Shown: positions 24,201 to 35,299 of the stretch, piece after piece
Numbering within the stretch: position 1 is the stretch's first letter
Layout: each line of letters begins with the position of its first letter
Source of the DNA: Liolophura sinensis
Taxonomy: Eukaryota; Mollusca; Polyplacophora; Chitonida; Chitonidae
Direction of reading: 5' to 3'
Assembly: GCF_032854445.1 (NCBI RefSeq)
Contig: NC_088295.1
Span: forward strand, 35,000,510-35,064,509
DNA length: 64,000 nt
Position numbers and translations under genes: made by a program
Notes under the pieces: generated by a model
What the model saw: the letters and a program-made list of their open reading frames with translations, nothing else
Told to the model about the DNA's origin: nothing
Databases searched by the model: none

Positions 24201-27200
24201 AATATAACAAAACATTACCTGCTGTGAATACGCGCCTCTTCTGAACGTTTATTAGCTTCCTGCTAATGTTTGCCTGTATAACGTGTGAACGTTTTGAGAC
24301 ATTTGCAAGGGCAGCATTCTATAGTGTAACATCATGGCAGGAGTTAATAAACTGTGGTGCATTGAAATGGAATATGGTCAAATCCAGCTCCCACTGGATG
24401 GGAATGTCGTTCTTGTTTAAACCTCCACAGTTATAATATATATGTTGGCGGCATGTTGTTTTATGATTATTTATGGTGAAATGTAATGAACGGAAATTCA
24501 GATTAAGAAATGAAGTTTTCTCTCTAGTGTAACAAATCAGAAAAAGTTGTCTTTACGAGACATACAAACCATGCATGTGCAGTCATTACTATTCAACTAC
24601 ATGTCCTTGTTTATGATGTTATTGACTTTTAAACATGATATTCCCAAGGACATTGGCAAAGTGCTTTGACATCCATTCTGTTTTGTATTCATTATTCACC
24701 ACCCAAACAGGGGGGCTCTGTTGTGAGCAAGCGACGCACAACTGGGCGAATGTTGAGAGTCTTTTACCCCAGGTGTCTGTCAAAAGCTGCTATAGTTTTG
24801 ATAAAGCATGCGCGAAAACTTGCCACAAAGCAGACAGGCTAATCCTCTGTTAAAACAAAGCCTGAATCCTGCTGTGTCAGCATCGTACATTGAACATTTT
24901 GAATAGCCCGAGTTCCTCCATCCATATTTACCTGAATGGGAAAACTAAAATATACATGTCTGATGATACACTGTGGGAATGATAGACTGTGGGAATGATA
25001 GACTGTGGGAATGATACACTAAGATACAGTGAGCACAACTTATGCATGCAAGTGTGAGACGACTAGAAATGGCAGAATATTCTTTACCACACAGCAGAGG
25101 TTTGGGAAGGAAAGATGAATAATTAGGCCACTCTCACATGATTTGCACAAGTAAAAGGATTTGTATTGACTGCAGAAAGTGATCAGTGACTTAACACATG
25201 TAGGAAAAGAGAATTACATGCTTACATAATGTGGTGTCATACTATCTTGCAAGTGAGTCTCAGTACTCAAAAGCTGTGTTACCAGTAATGAATATTTAAA
25301 AAAAAAATTGCTGCTCTTTCATTTGTAGCATCGCAAAAGTTTACAGGTAGGATTCATTCAAAAGATGTAGTTGGCATTGTTGTTATTGCTTTTATCATGT
25401 TTATTGCTGGTATTGGATTTAGCACACACCCTAAACTATGTACACTGTGTCATTTGTTATGATTAAAGGATTGCTCTTCTCCCATACGTTGTATTTACAT
25501 CTGTCTGCTTGAATTATGTTACAATAGCGTTTGACAGAATTACAAAACAATTTACATTACGTTTTGCATTTTCATCCCAAAGCTTCCTCTTGAGTTATGT
25601 TTGCCCTGTGAAATGTTTACGCTTATTATGCCATTTTAAATCTTTCTCTTCAGTACATCACTTTTTGTATTGGTAGACATTTTAGTGGTACGTTGTATGC
25701 TTGTATTTTCTCTATGCTGCATTGTTGATGATTACCTTTGTAACCTTTGCTCACATTCTTTTTAAATATTTCCGAAGCATATTACTTAGGTTCTACAGCA
25801 TAAGCTAAGCTGTTCATAGATATCTAGGAACCTTACATGAGTGTATTGGATAGATATTAAGGAACCCTACACATGATTGTAATGTAATTACCAGTATTTA
25901 CTATCTTTTCTGGATGACTCATTTTGTGCAAGAAGGATGATTTCGTTTTTGTGTGCTTGGTTTAGTGCATATAGAATACTACAATTACTGAGCATTTCTG
26001 TCTCCACATGCCAGAAGGTTGTGGAATTCAGTTACAGGAATTATTGAAAGTAGCTTAAAATGGCTAAGTTATTGTATAGTGTTTGTTGGTACATGTAGGC
26101 CATCTGATATTTTTATCTACTATCTACTGCAGATTTTTTTATCTGAAAGAACAATTTTGGAGAATTATTGGATTTTGTGTGACAATTTTTGATAATATAT
26201 TTCTGACTGTTTTTGTGGTAGGAAGCCCTGCGTGATGCGATCATGAGCAGTGGAAGGTCACGCATCACGCAACGTCCCCTCCTTCCCCCTGGACATCTCT
26301 TACACATCATCGAGGTGGAGAGCAGCAAGTAAGTTATTAGCAAACATGATACTGCTATTCTTCAACCTTTTTACATGTTTGCAAGGTGTTTATTTAAGCA
26401 TATTCTGAAGGCATTATTCAGGCATTATTTATAATAATATTATTATTATTGTGCTTTTTTGTAAAGCCCTGAAATTGGCCAATCCAACCAATATAGTTTT
26501 GTCTGAAAAATCAACGATCAAGTTGCTATTAGGTTGAGCAATTAGGGTGGCAGTGCCAGTGTAACTGATGAGGGATTTGAAGTGGACTAAATCATTTGTT
26601 TTTCCAAAAGCAGATTCTTGTGTTGTTTTTTGTTGGTGTTTTTTTTTTTTTTGTTTTTTTTGTCGTGTTTTCTTTTTGCCATGGTGCAAATTAGTCTGGT
26701 GACAGGTGAACATACTGTCACATACTGTCACATACTGTTCATCTGTATGGGCTTAAGGTTGCCGACGACTGCTGGACGAATGAAATTTTCTTGAGAATGA
26801 CATTAATCTGAAATTCATCAAATCGAATTAAATATTTTGGTATATATATGCCACAGATTCATAAAAGTTCTGTTTGGGTGTAGTAGAGTGAGAGAAATTC
26901 CGTGGGGCAGAAAAATAAAAAGCTTTGCTCTCTGGGTGAAGTCAGTAAAATTGATCATCAGCAAGTTACGATGCAGGTAAAACTTAAAAGTTATGCTGAT
27001 TAGATGATGTTAGTTTACACTTCACCTTTTTTAAAACAGTAAACCCGTAAAAATGTTAGGGGACAAAACTAGACCTGAACTTCACTTCAAACTGATATTT
27101 GTTCCCTGTCTAAAATGTGAATACTGTAATATTTTTCTGACCAACTTTACGTTTTACCAATCTAGTTAAGAGGCACATGGGTCATAAATTATTTCAAGTT

Positions 27201-27462
27201 TTCCCCCATCAGAACAGCAGAGAGGTACTTAGTTCACCAGTAACACCACACTACATTTGTTTCCGCCAGGAACTGGTGTGGCACCCCTCAGTACTCGGCT
27301 GTCTGGAGCTGTCAACAGGCGTTTGATGAGATTCTTGTCAGCCCTAAGATGGTGTCGGATCATCTCCCTGACAACTTGTTCATTGCTCTACAACAGTTAG
27401 ACGCTCGCAATTATGTCCCTAAGGTCCTCCAACAACACAAGGCTAACCCTCAAACACTGTAA
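10401..27462 (+). CDS. DAGLB: DAGLB, sn-1-specific diacylglycerol lipase beta (12 exons)
   Basis: This is a membrane serine hydrolase that cleaves diacylglycerol to 2-arachidonoylglycerol, the endocannabinoid and eicosanoid precursor. Exons are 10401-10495, 11711-12209, 12760-12850, 13263-13693, 19879-20008, 20731-20814, 21225-21380, 21821-21948, 22626-22767, 23085-23243, 26222-26328 and 27270-27462. All are GT-AG with matching phases apart from one extra G in exon 2. Corrected length is about 737 residues (human DAGLB 672). The start [20 protein letters not shown] is the family signature. Four N-terminal membrane segments are followed by the lipase domain. The predicted triad is Ser505 in GHSLGGG, Asp557 in LGKDLIPR and His666 in PPGHLLHI. 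The Ser-Asp spacing of 52 equals the human spacing. The short tail and motifs such as [13 protein letters not shown] and ASYGWPLY favour beta over alpha. Confidence 0.93.
12760..13693 (+). CDS. DAGLB: DAGLB exons 3-4 (cytosolic linker)
   Basis: Exon 3 (12760-12850) reads [20 protein letters not shown], with the Cys cluster found at this place in DAGLB. Exon 4 (13263-13693) opens [20 protein letters not shown] and closes with [18 protein letters not shown]. Between these conserved blocks lies a Ser/Thr/Pro/Glu-rich stretch of roughly 80 residues, longer than I recall in human DAGLB. It accounts for most of the extra protein length and looks disordered. Confidence 0.88.
16719..16922. mobile_element. 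Palindromic MITE-like element in DAGLB intron 4
   Basis: The ends are inverted (TTAAAGGGA at about 16719 and TCCCTTAA at about 16915). A second perfect inverted pair lies inside: CACTTTCACAAAG at 16781-16793 and CTTTGTGAAAGTG at 16893-16905. A further inner pair, CATACGACA and TGTCGTATG, lies at about 16798-16831. The element could fold into a long hairpin. It encodes no protein. Confidence 0.65.
18235..18324 (+). repeat. 22-bp tandem repeat, four copies
   Basis: The unit ATCCATCATACCTGTCAAGA plus AC is repeated about four times. The first copy differs by one base (ATAACTG) and the rest are identical. It lies in DAGLB intron 4. Confidence 0.9.
18473..18687. mobile_element. MITE family A, copy 1 (DAGLB intron 4)
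   Basis: An element of about 215 bp has terminal inverted repeats: left ATTCTTCAATCTTTTCGCAT, right ATGCGAAAAGGTTAAGGAA. The interior (CAAGGTGTTTATTCAAGCAT, then GTGAAGCCCTGAAACTGGCC) is shared with the copies at 26357 and 54348. No coding capacity is seen. Confidence 0.7.
19040..19402 (+). repeat. 153-bp tandem duplication with internal inverted repeat
   Basis: TTGATGTATGAATAATTTAT recurs 153 bp apart (19141 and 19294). Each copy contains GGGGCCTGTGT, then AAAAGGAGACATAT, then AGAGCAGGCCCCT. GGGGCCTG and CAGGCCCC are an inverted pair about 65 bp apart. A diverged third copy starts near 19045 (GGGCCTTTGTCACAAAGGAG). It lies in DAGLB intron 4. Confidence 0.75.
19607..19715 (+). mobile_element. 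SINE1 5' fragment in DAGLB intron 4
   Basis: It contains the diverged head (TCTGTGACTGAGGAGGTAAG, then GCGCAATGACTCAGAAGTCT) and B-box region (GAGTTTAAATCTAGCTCATG) and stops after CTGGCTTCCTCTCCTGG. It is truncated at the 3' end and lies about 165 bp upstream of DAGLB exon 5. Confidence 0.7.
19982..20490 (+). repeat. Degenerate tandem array starting in DAGLB exon 5
   Basis: About ten units of 34-58 bp, each opening with CTCAT- or ATAC-like bases, contain variants of GCCAGCTTCCACAATCAG followed by GTCAGTCCACA or GATAATGTNCCTGTGTCC. The first unit is the last 27 bases of exon 5 plus its donor. Unit cores recur near 19992, 20037, 20080, 20129, 20176, 20259, 20360 and 20418. Confidence 0.75.
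20731..23243 (+). CDS. DAGLB: DAGLB exons 6-10 (alpha/beta-hydrolase catalytic core)
   Basis: Exons 20731-20814, 21225-21380, 21821-21948, 22626-22767 and 23085-23243 carry the lipase core. They read [12 protein letters not shown], then DALTDLSAE, then [11 protein letters not shown] with the nucleophile serine, then [10 protein letters not shown], then [12 protein letters not shown] with the catalytic aspartate. The last exon encodes [14 protein letters not shown] and a Ser-rich loop, which corresponds to the variable regulatory loop between Asp and His in the family. Each splice phase is consistent. Confidence 0.92.
20942..21091 (-). mobile_element. Deleted SINE1 copy in DAGLB intron 6
   Basis: The (TATT)n tail at 20942-20960 is followed by a shortened body and then the B-box region on the minus strand (GAGCTGGACTTGAACTCACG on plus) and GGTGATAGGCTCCTGG. 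The 3' body is internally deleted. Confidence 0.75.
21437..21625. mobile_element. MITE family B, copy 1 (DAGLB intron 7)
   Basis: The left end GTATTTCACCTAAAGTTT is the reverse complement of the right end of the copy at 46660-46850. Interior blocks are shared: TTTGATGCCACTAAAG and CTGATAAGAAATTGATC. The right boundary is uncertain. Confidence 0.5.
23244..26221 (+). other. DAGLB: DAGLB intron 10 (3.0 kb)
   Basis: Nothing is recognised except the 16-bp repeat at 24970-25018 and a GC-richer patch at 23470-23620 (CACGTGGCCAGGCAGCC, GGCGTCCTCGAGCGGGGC) that looks like an old unclassified repeat. The protein is colinear across this intron, so no exon is missing. Confidence 0.55.
24970..25018 (+). 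repeat. 16-bp tandem repeat, three copies
   Basis: The unit ACTGTGGGAATGATAG is repeated three times with one change. It lies in DAGLB intron 10 and no other function is visible. Confidence 0.85.
26222..27462 (+). CDS. DAGLB: DAGLB exons 11-12 (catalytic His and C-terminus)
   Basis: Exon 11 (26222-26328) contains [16 protein letters not shown], whose His aligns with the catalytic His of human YPPGRIIHL. Exon 12 (27270-27462) reads [20 protein letters not shown], then [13 protein letters not shown], and ends KANPQTL-TAA at 27460-27462. There is no long alpha-type tail, which supports the beta assignment. Confidence 0.9.
26357..26544. mobile_element. MITE family A, copy 2 (DAGLB intron 11)
   Basis: The left end ATTCTTCAACCTTTTTACAT and interior (GCAAGGTGTTTATTTAAGCA, then TGAAATTGGCCAATCCAACC) match copy 1. 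The right end is decayed (AGGTTGAGCAATTA). It begins about 28 bp after the donor of DAGLB exon 11. Confidence 0.65.
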
Positions 27463-30400
27463 CACCCGGTGGAATTTGCTTGACAAAACTCAAAAAATAA
27501 GTAACTCTTTTAAAATGATATGAAAATGATGATAATTTTTTAGAATTGTGCCACTTGGCTATCTAGTAATGATAAAATGTGTAATCACTGTTAAATTCAG
27601 GGAAATTTTGGAGTGGTGATCAAAAAGTGTTGCGGGTGGAAAATTTTATAATGTTTTGCTTATTTCTTACTTATTCTACAAAAGCTATATCAGTCATTTT
27701 TGTTTTCCATTACAGTTTGTGTGGAAAGTTGATGTCTGTTAAATGGTGATGGCCAGACTTTTCGACTTTCAACAGCATTTCAGACAAATTTCTTGAAATG
27801 ATATGACAAAAAATGATTTCAATTATATGTTAGTGCTGTTATACTGTTAAGAATTTTAGGGTTTAGTTTATATTTCATAAAATCTGTCGGATGAGTGAAA
27901 TATTCTTGCTTAAAACACAATCAAAGAAATGAATGTTTGATTGTGAGAATGGATGAACTCCTTACAACCTACCATGTGTTATTTTGTAAAAAAAACCTGT
28001 ATTGTACCAATGTTATAATCTGACCAAAGTATTGTTGACAGTATATTCTGATAGATATCAGGTTTATAACCGTTATTTAACAAACACTTGTAATGGCTAG
28101 TCAGAATTTACACTTCTTTCTTAAGTTTGGATGTGGAATTTGGTGTCTGTATATAGTTGGCATCCCGGTACATTGATTAAGATCAATAGAAGTAGGTTTT
28201 GTTGGTCTGTTCTGGTGAACTTTTATTTTAAAATTTTGGTATTTTTACTACTTTGGCATCTTTATTTGCATTGCTTCTGTAAATATTGCAGACGTTTGTG
28301 TTTTTTGGTTTTCATTTTTTGTTCAACTATTTTGATGCTCGGTGAGAAAATGTGTTTTTTTTAAATTATGTGTGTACATGATCTTTTATCTAAATATTAT
28401 ATTCTTGCTTTTTTTATGCAACACATTTATGATGCTATAACATTTTGCTCTCCTTTTATTCAAACATTATATCATTTGAACTGTTAAATAGTGCCATTCA
28501 GCTCTCAGCATCTATGATAAAAGTTCCAGTGCTTATATTTTCTTATTTCGTTTTTTTGAGAAATAGAACTGTGTTTGTATAGTTGTTTTCTTGCTCTCTT
28601 TGAGGTTAGACATCAGTGTTCCGGATGTAACATAATATGTGATATTTTATAGCAACATATGTAACTTAGGGGTGATATTATATAATGTAGCCTAAGCATC
28701 AGTCTATTGTTTGTAACGTAATTAGTAACATAGAATTATGGTCTGAAAGTTGATCCATTTTGAATGCAGTGTCAAGCTACACAGTATGCAAATGTAATCA
28801 TGCTTTGACAGCAAGAAAATTGGATTGACTGATACCTAATGTCATCCAACTGAAAAAAGGCATGGCTGTTTTCTGAAAATTTTCATCTCCTTCATGTTTT
28901 GGATGAAAGGACAAATCATTTTGCTAGTGATAGTGACACAGTCAGAGTGGTCATAGGTGGTTTTGCGATCAGCTGCAATCTTCACAAATTTAGGCTGATT
29001 GTAATTGCTGGGGCTTTGTCATACGTACAAGCTATGCACGAGCATGGCAAAGAATCTTTAATCGCATGCACAATTTTATCACACAGTGCCTTTCATTTCA
29101 GGCCATCATGTGAGCTCCGTATGTAAATAGTAGTTTTGCAAGTCATTAGTTCACTTTAGGTGTGCCTACAAACAATTGCTAGGGGCCTTCATGGCCATGG
29201 GGGTTAGCACACCAGTTTGGAGCAATGACCCAGGAGCATCTCACCAATGCCGTCATTGTGAGCTCAAGTCCAGCTCATGCAGGCTTCCTCTCTGGCTGGT
29301 TGCCAGCATCAGATGGATTGGCTGTAATAGACCATGATCAGAAGATCGGGACAAATTGTATATGTCAAAGTATGTGTATTCATAGCTCTGTTGTGACTGG
29401 AGCTTTGAGTCCTCGCTTTAAACAAGCTGTGATGTATAGCTTAAATATACAAGTCAAACGTTGTGTGACTTAAACACCAATAATTAAATAAGTGACTCAA
29501 ACTGTTTCATAAGCAGGTACATACAATTTTCCATCCTTGATGTCTTGGACAATTTAAGACGAATTGAACATCTACCTTACCACAGCTTTGCATTGCAGCC
29601 AAAAACAATAAAACACAGTATATACATGCACCTTCCTTTAGTCATAACAGTCCCAGCAGTCTTATTCATCAAAAGTATACAGATATCCATAATTCATAAT
29701 TTACTCCTGTTGTGGTGTTTCTCTTTTTAATTTATATCTTTATATTATTGTAGAATAGATGTTTCCTTTATATTTTCCTCCCTTTTTAGCATGTGTGACC
29801 CTGGATCTCTAATAAATCTTCCCTTTATCTATTATTAAAATTGCATACATGTACACATATATACAGATCTATATATATTATCAGGTGCATATTTGAAAAT
29901 TTGCAAACCATTGACTGTATGAACGTGTGGGTGTGCCTTTTGTAAATTGCCGAGTAATCTTTGTGTGTCTTTTAACTCAAATAGTTCAGTGTTGACGTTA
30001 TTCTATCTAGTAATGAATTTTGTACTTCACAGAAGGTAACTTACCTCAGATTTGTTTCTGGGGTTTTGGATGATATTAACTTACAACAGAATGCCTACCC
30101 TAAGCACGTCACTGCTCAGCTGTGGAAGGTCAAAATGTGTTCAGGGCAAAATGTCTTAGGCTCTTCATATTATTATAGGACATAAAAATCATGAATTAAT
30201 TTTGGGATTTATTGAGATTTAATATGGGATTATTACAGTGGATTTTAATGCTGTAAATATTTATAAAAATCTGTGTAAATCCAAAAACACATGTAAATTC
30301 AGAAGCTTACGGAAAATCTCGCTGTTAGGGTGTTAGAGTACCAGCCTGGTCTTTTGGGAATCTTATTTCAGCAGGCACCTGTTTAGTGATTGTAATTAGG

Positions 30401-30945
30401 ACCGTCTTTGACCAGGTTCAGTCACTTTGAGAAAGTTGTAGAAAGCACAGTCACTGTTCTGTCTTTTATGTAAAATACTAGCATGTTAGCAGTGGATGTT
30501 AAATGACTAAAAGTGTAACTCTGTAATCTCCCAGACTCTCAAAGCTTTTGATTTAGCTGGCTGGCATACTATCTATATGTAGGTGAATTGACGTAACAAA
30601 TGTATTCTGGGTGTTTGCAAGCTATATTTGACCAGCTTCACAGAAGATATTAATAAATACTCAGTTGATGTATTTGGGAAAAGATGCTCATGTTCATCTT
30701 CAAAGCGACATCTCAACAAAATGGTACAAAATTCCTGAATGACGTCAGTTGTCAGTATAACCTGCTGTCTGTGGTACGCACACCCAGGCTGTATATACAC
30801 GAGGCTTCTGCTAATGCCTTCTATTTACAGATGAGTGAGATGGTTATATGCTGTCAGTGCGTTTGTGGTGCATGTACATGTGTATGTTTACAGTTATGCT
30901 TTATTTTTACTCTTTTTCAGAGCTATTTTTATCAATAAATAAAGT
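27463..30945 (+). other. Probable DAGLB 3' UTR and candidate polyadenylation site
   Basis: The region after the DAGLB stop is AT-rich with no recognised gene. The clearest polyadenylation signal is the overlapping AATAAATAAA at 30934-30943, followed by a T/G-rich stretch typical of a downstream element. An earlier AATAAA is at 29608. Usage is unproven, and the 3' UTR may be much shorter. A SINE fragment at 29182-29315 lies inside. Confidence 0.35.
29182..29315 (+). mobile_element. SINE1 5' fragment downstream of DAGLB
   Basis: A head and B-box part (AATGACCCAGGAGCATCTCA, then GAGCTCAAGTCCAGCTCATG) is followed by a truncated body ending near CAGCATCAGATGG. No tail is present. Confidence 0.75.
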
Positions 30946-32035
30946 TCTTTTTCTTGTAATATTTTGACTTCTGTTATCAATTTAGCAAATTTTGCTACTA
31001 AGAATTTCGTAAGTGAGATCTATGGCATAAAGTACATGTGTAGAGGGTTTTTGATCATAGCCCTAATGTTAGGCTTGATTTGCTTGTGCTGGGCATCTGT
31101 GAATAATTTTACTCACTTCGCCTGTTATGAAAGGAATTCTGTGCACTTTAACCTTTCACCTAATGTCTTAATTACTATATATATCTCTTAAGTAAAATGA
31201 CTTGTTTTAAGGACAATTTACTAAGAACTTTTGGTAAATTCATTCTCTTGTTTTGTACATGCATCATCGATTGTACAACTAAGGAGTGCACATTATCAAA
31301 TCCATGATTTTCTCATACCTTCTTTTCAGAAATGATTACTAATTATGTCATAGAATTGATTTACTTGAACAACTGTGAAAGAACTCATTATACATTTGAA
31401 AATGGTTCAAAGGCTATATTTGTAGTTAAAAAATTGTCAGTGGTGCTAAATTTGAATTCTGGGAGCTGGAGTTGAAGTAACGGTTACTGGAAACAAACAA
31501 GGAAACATCTCCTGCCACTTGTTACAACTGTGCAGAAATGATAGAAGAACAAGGACAGTAGAACAGTGTATACTTACCTTGGAACAGGTCCAGGCTTATT
31601 TCAGCTATTATTACTCACAATAAACAAGTAAAACAGCCCGTTTTTAATTTAGCAGATGATGTTTTTTATGGCCTCAGCATGTGGGTTCCCCATCAGTCAG
31701 ATCAGTTTTGGCGGTACACTGTATAATTGGTGTGGAATTTTCAGCCGCCCAGATTTGTATTCTATGGTTTTCCAGGCACCCTGATTCTCCATGTTTATAA
31801 ACCATGTAACCAGCTATTCTATACGCGACGACAGCTTTCTAGACCAACATAACAAATGAGGGGATACCACCTATTGCTGCCAATTGCGTCTGCCAATTCC
31901 CAGGACTGCTGGAATGTGTTGAAACAGTCTGTTATATAAATACTGCTGTGAACACACAGAAATATGTACAAGATGGAAACCTGGCCAATTCATGTACGGT
32001 ACATTTCTAATAATACACTGGCCTTGACATTAAAC

Positions 32036-32379
32036 AGCGACTGCTTCCCTGGCCTAATGGTTAGAGCGTCCTCAAAGATCGGAGACCTGGGATCAGGTCT
32101 TACCAAAGACTTTAAAAATGGCACTTGTTTCTGCTTTGTTTGGCGTTCAACACCAAGAGGTGAGAATTTACCAGAACTGGTTTGCTGGGTGTCAGTATAA
32201 TGTGAATGGGTGGGGTGTCATGTCTGGTGTCTTCAACATGATTCTTCAATGGCAGCAGCACTTTTGGCGGCATGGACTCACCCTTCCACAAGAAGACACA
32301 GTACATGTACACACACCTCATGACTAGTCGTTGTCATACGACTGAAAAATTGCTAAGTGCAATGTAAAACCCCAAACAT
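32036..32379 (+). mobile_element. SINE2 copy (second SINE family)
   Basis: A tRNA-like head (TGGCCTAATGGTTAGAGCGT, then GACCTGGGATCAGGTC) opens the element. It ends GTCATACGACTGAAAAATTG, then GTAAAACCCCAAAC, closely matching the tail of the insert at 355-561. The middle has a 3'-side body without coding similarity. It abuts an inverted SINE1 at its 3' tail. Confidence 0.65.
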
Positions 32380-32526
32380 TTATTTATTTATTTATTTGAT
32401 TGGTATTTTACACTGTAACCAAGAATATTTCACTTATACAAGCAGCCAGCATTATGGTGTGCGAAAACCTGGCAGAGCCTGGGGGAAACCCACAACCATC
32501 CGCAGGTTGCTAGCAGACCTTGCCAC
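32380..32526 (-). mobile_element. SINE1 3' half abutting SINE2
   Basis: The inverted tail TTTATTTGATTGGTATTTTA is followed by CAAGAATATTTCACTTATAC and the body to TGCTAGCAGACCTTGCCA. The 5' half with the tRNA-like boxes is absent. It joins directly to the A/T tail of the SINE2 copy. Confidence 0.8.
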
Positions 32527-32934
32527 TCCAAACATTTATTCACAGTACATACAGGTACATTAAATAGCTGATCTAGTGTAGTCTCAACATACTATACAGG
32601 TATAATGGCAGTTACTTCGTGGGTATTTGAATAATCTGATATCTGTGAAACTGCTGCCCACCGATAGGTACACTTAGTAATACATGTAATTAGTTTATAC
32701 GGAGAAGGACAGTGGTATACTCGTGGAATTGATTGACGTCATTGATTGGTGGGCTTTTTTTTCACTTCAATATGACGTAGTGGTCCTGTTTACGGGTGGA
32801 GGAACCTGGAATGCACAGAGTCAATTAATGATCTTTCACTTGGTACCACACAAATATCTAGACTTAAAGCCATCGCCGAACAATGAGGGTTTGATTGGAA
32901 CATGTGTGTTTCCAGACGGTTGCACTGTGCCATA

Positions 32935-32961
32935 GATTAATCAACTGAGCCAGCGAGGCCC
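32935..32961 (-). mobile_element. SINE1 head scrap
   Basis: A short stretch reads ATCAACTGAGCCAGCGAGGC, matching the reverse complement of the SINE1 A-box head. Nothing else of the element remains, so it may be the detached 5' end of the copy at 32380-32526. Confidence 0.4.
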
Positions 32962-35299
32962 TGTCAAGGAAAAGACAGCGCAATCTACAACCGTATTTGT
33001 ATCAAAATGCTTAACAGGTATAACATAAAGATGATGCTTGTAATCCCAATCAAATGCACATCCTGAGTAAGATTAACACCATCATTTCATTAGGGTGAGT
33101 GTGTTATTGCCACTGGATTGAAACTGTAATGCTGCAGGTAAATCAGATGGGTAGGGCTCAAAGCATACATTGTACCTCGCAACGCATATCAGCCAACTTG
33201 GATTATCTGAAAACTAGAGTTTGGGTTGGATAAGGTTGGTCAAAAATAAGACATTCTCGGACACATTTTCCTATGTACATGGGTTTGGATATATGTACTT
33301 GTTCTTCCATATTAAGACGATCATGACTTAATGACAGACTAGTTACGCAAACAGTCTGTTTATTTAACATTACAATCAGCAAACAACCTGTTAATTTTGA
33401 GTTTTTCATTGGGTAGGCGAATTCTGCTAAAACTTTTACAGTCAGTTTGAGAGGGCTGTTTGGTAAGTCATAAGGAGATTTGGATAACTTCTGAGTTACT
33501 AACAGAAAATTTCGCATCATTTTGCAAGCAAATACAATTACACCAACTTTGTTGTTGTTGCTCCTGGGAGAAAAATGTTCATTGGTTGTGCCAAGGTGAG
33601 GGTCACTGGGAGGTATGCGTGAACTTGTGAGTGTACTGCGCTATCTGTGAAAAGGTGATGATTAGTTTATCATTGAAAAAGGTCTTCTACAATGACAGTG
33701 AAAAATGCCGAGGAAGAAGTTCCCACTACATCGCAATGAAATACAGCGAGAAGAGCAGCTCAATCATGCGGGGCTTGGGAACAACATATGTACATGTCCA
33801 TTACCGTAACAATAAACAATGGCAGAATCTTTGCTGGGTGTTTTTAGACCAAGCTCAGTGGTGCCAAGAGCATAGCAGCATGGGGGTCAGAATGTTGAGT
33901 GATGGGGACAAGCCGCAGTACTAACCATCATGATACCTGGCAAATTTACCGATCAAATCTCACAGTAACACGGTAGGTACCGGCACTTTCCACAGATCAC
34001 TCACATACTTAACAGGCGGCTCATATTAGGTAACCACCCAGTATCCTAAGGCTAGTTAAGATACATTGATTAGCGAATCTAGTGAATTATTACTGGGTGT
34101 ACATATGCTTAGTGCTTTTTAAACATGCCTTAATCTTCAGTAGATAAAATCATATAAAGGTGAAAATGTTATGGTTTATCTAACCAATGATGAAACAGTA
34201 TAATGGCTGTACCCTTGTTGCCATTTATAAGGAATTTTGATGGATGACAATATGTGTGTTTCATACTCCTTACAGTGCATGCATCGCCCTCTACCTTTCG
34301 CTTAACATCACTTCCACCACTGGTAAATTTTGTACACAAATCTTGAACAACGCCAATGTCAATGAGGTCATGGTAATGAGGCGAAGTGCTGTAACAAAAC
34401 ACAACCGATCCATCTCAACCATTCCCTTTATCTAGAGTATGCACAACATGATTCTAACCAGGCCCTGAAACAATTTTATTGATGAATGCTGATTATATAG
34501 TTCCGCGGGAGGAGGTAAGTGACGAGACTAAACCTAAACAAGCCCATGTGTCAAGCTTGTCTATTGGTGGCAGTGATGTAAAGTGAACGTAGAGAGCTAC
34601 ACATGCGCTGTAAGCAGTATGTGCGAGGTTTGCACTGCTACACCTACAAAATTAACGACCTGTGTCTCTCATTCTACAAAGCATGTGCAAATGTGCGCAA
34701 GCGTAACTGTGATGGTAACACATACTGAAGGGGTGTTTCCATCATAGCTTCTCCTGTCACAGAGTTATCCATGCTTTGTTGTACTTCAGGCCTCTCTGTC
34801 TTACAGCACCAGTCGGGTAGGCACCGTTTGGGTCATTCCATGGATGCTCACACCCATTTCAAGAAGTCCCAACGTTACAACCCTGTGTGTTTCATAGCCT
34901 AATCACAAAGGCAAGCTTGATATTTTCTATGGAAAGCACCAGCAGGACCAGTAACATAAGGAAAGAGTTTCTTGTCAATATACCCTGTTAAAATTGTTTC
35001 CTATGTGATTTAACTGGTAGCCACTGGATACTTGGGGAAACTGTTAGCTTGATACCTTTTTCACCTGGCTTTGACAAAATCCATCTGGAACTTCACCAGC
35101 CCATAACAAAGCATGTCTGCAACAGCATTCCCCTAAATTAATTTCATAACAAACAGACCAAATTTTGTATTGACTGAACAATTTGGGAGAATGGGTTTCA
35201 CCAGTAATGTGGCTCTTATTGGGTATTCTGCAGCTTTTAAAGTGGCTATATACTTTAAGAATCTTTGGTAAAAATGGTGAAGAAATCAAAACATGTCTG

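Larger units (their letters stand above)
30946..35299. other. Intergenic region between converging DAGLB and SMURF
   Basis: No gene is recognised here on either strand. It holds the SINE2/SINE1 composite at 32036-32526, a SINE head scrap at 32935-32961 and weak open frames (for example 33631-33924 plus and 34169-34402 minus) without similarity that I recognise. A Cys-containing open stretch near 34590-34730 has no start signal and I give it no call. Confidence 0.4.

Noticed and set aside
10401-27462. DAGLA instead of DAGLB
   Set aside because: The protein ends shortly after the catalytic His region, has GHSLGGG (not GHSLGAG) and lacks the long alpha-type C-terminal tail.
34585-34735. Cys-containing open stretch of about 48 codons between DAGLB and SMURF
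   Set aside because: It has no start codon context, signal peptide, splice evidence or recognisable Cys spacing.
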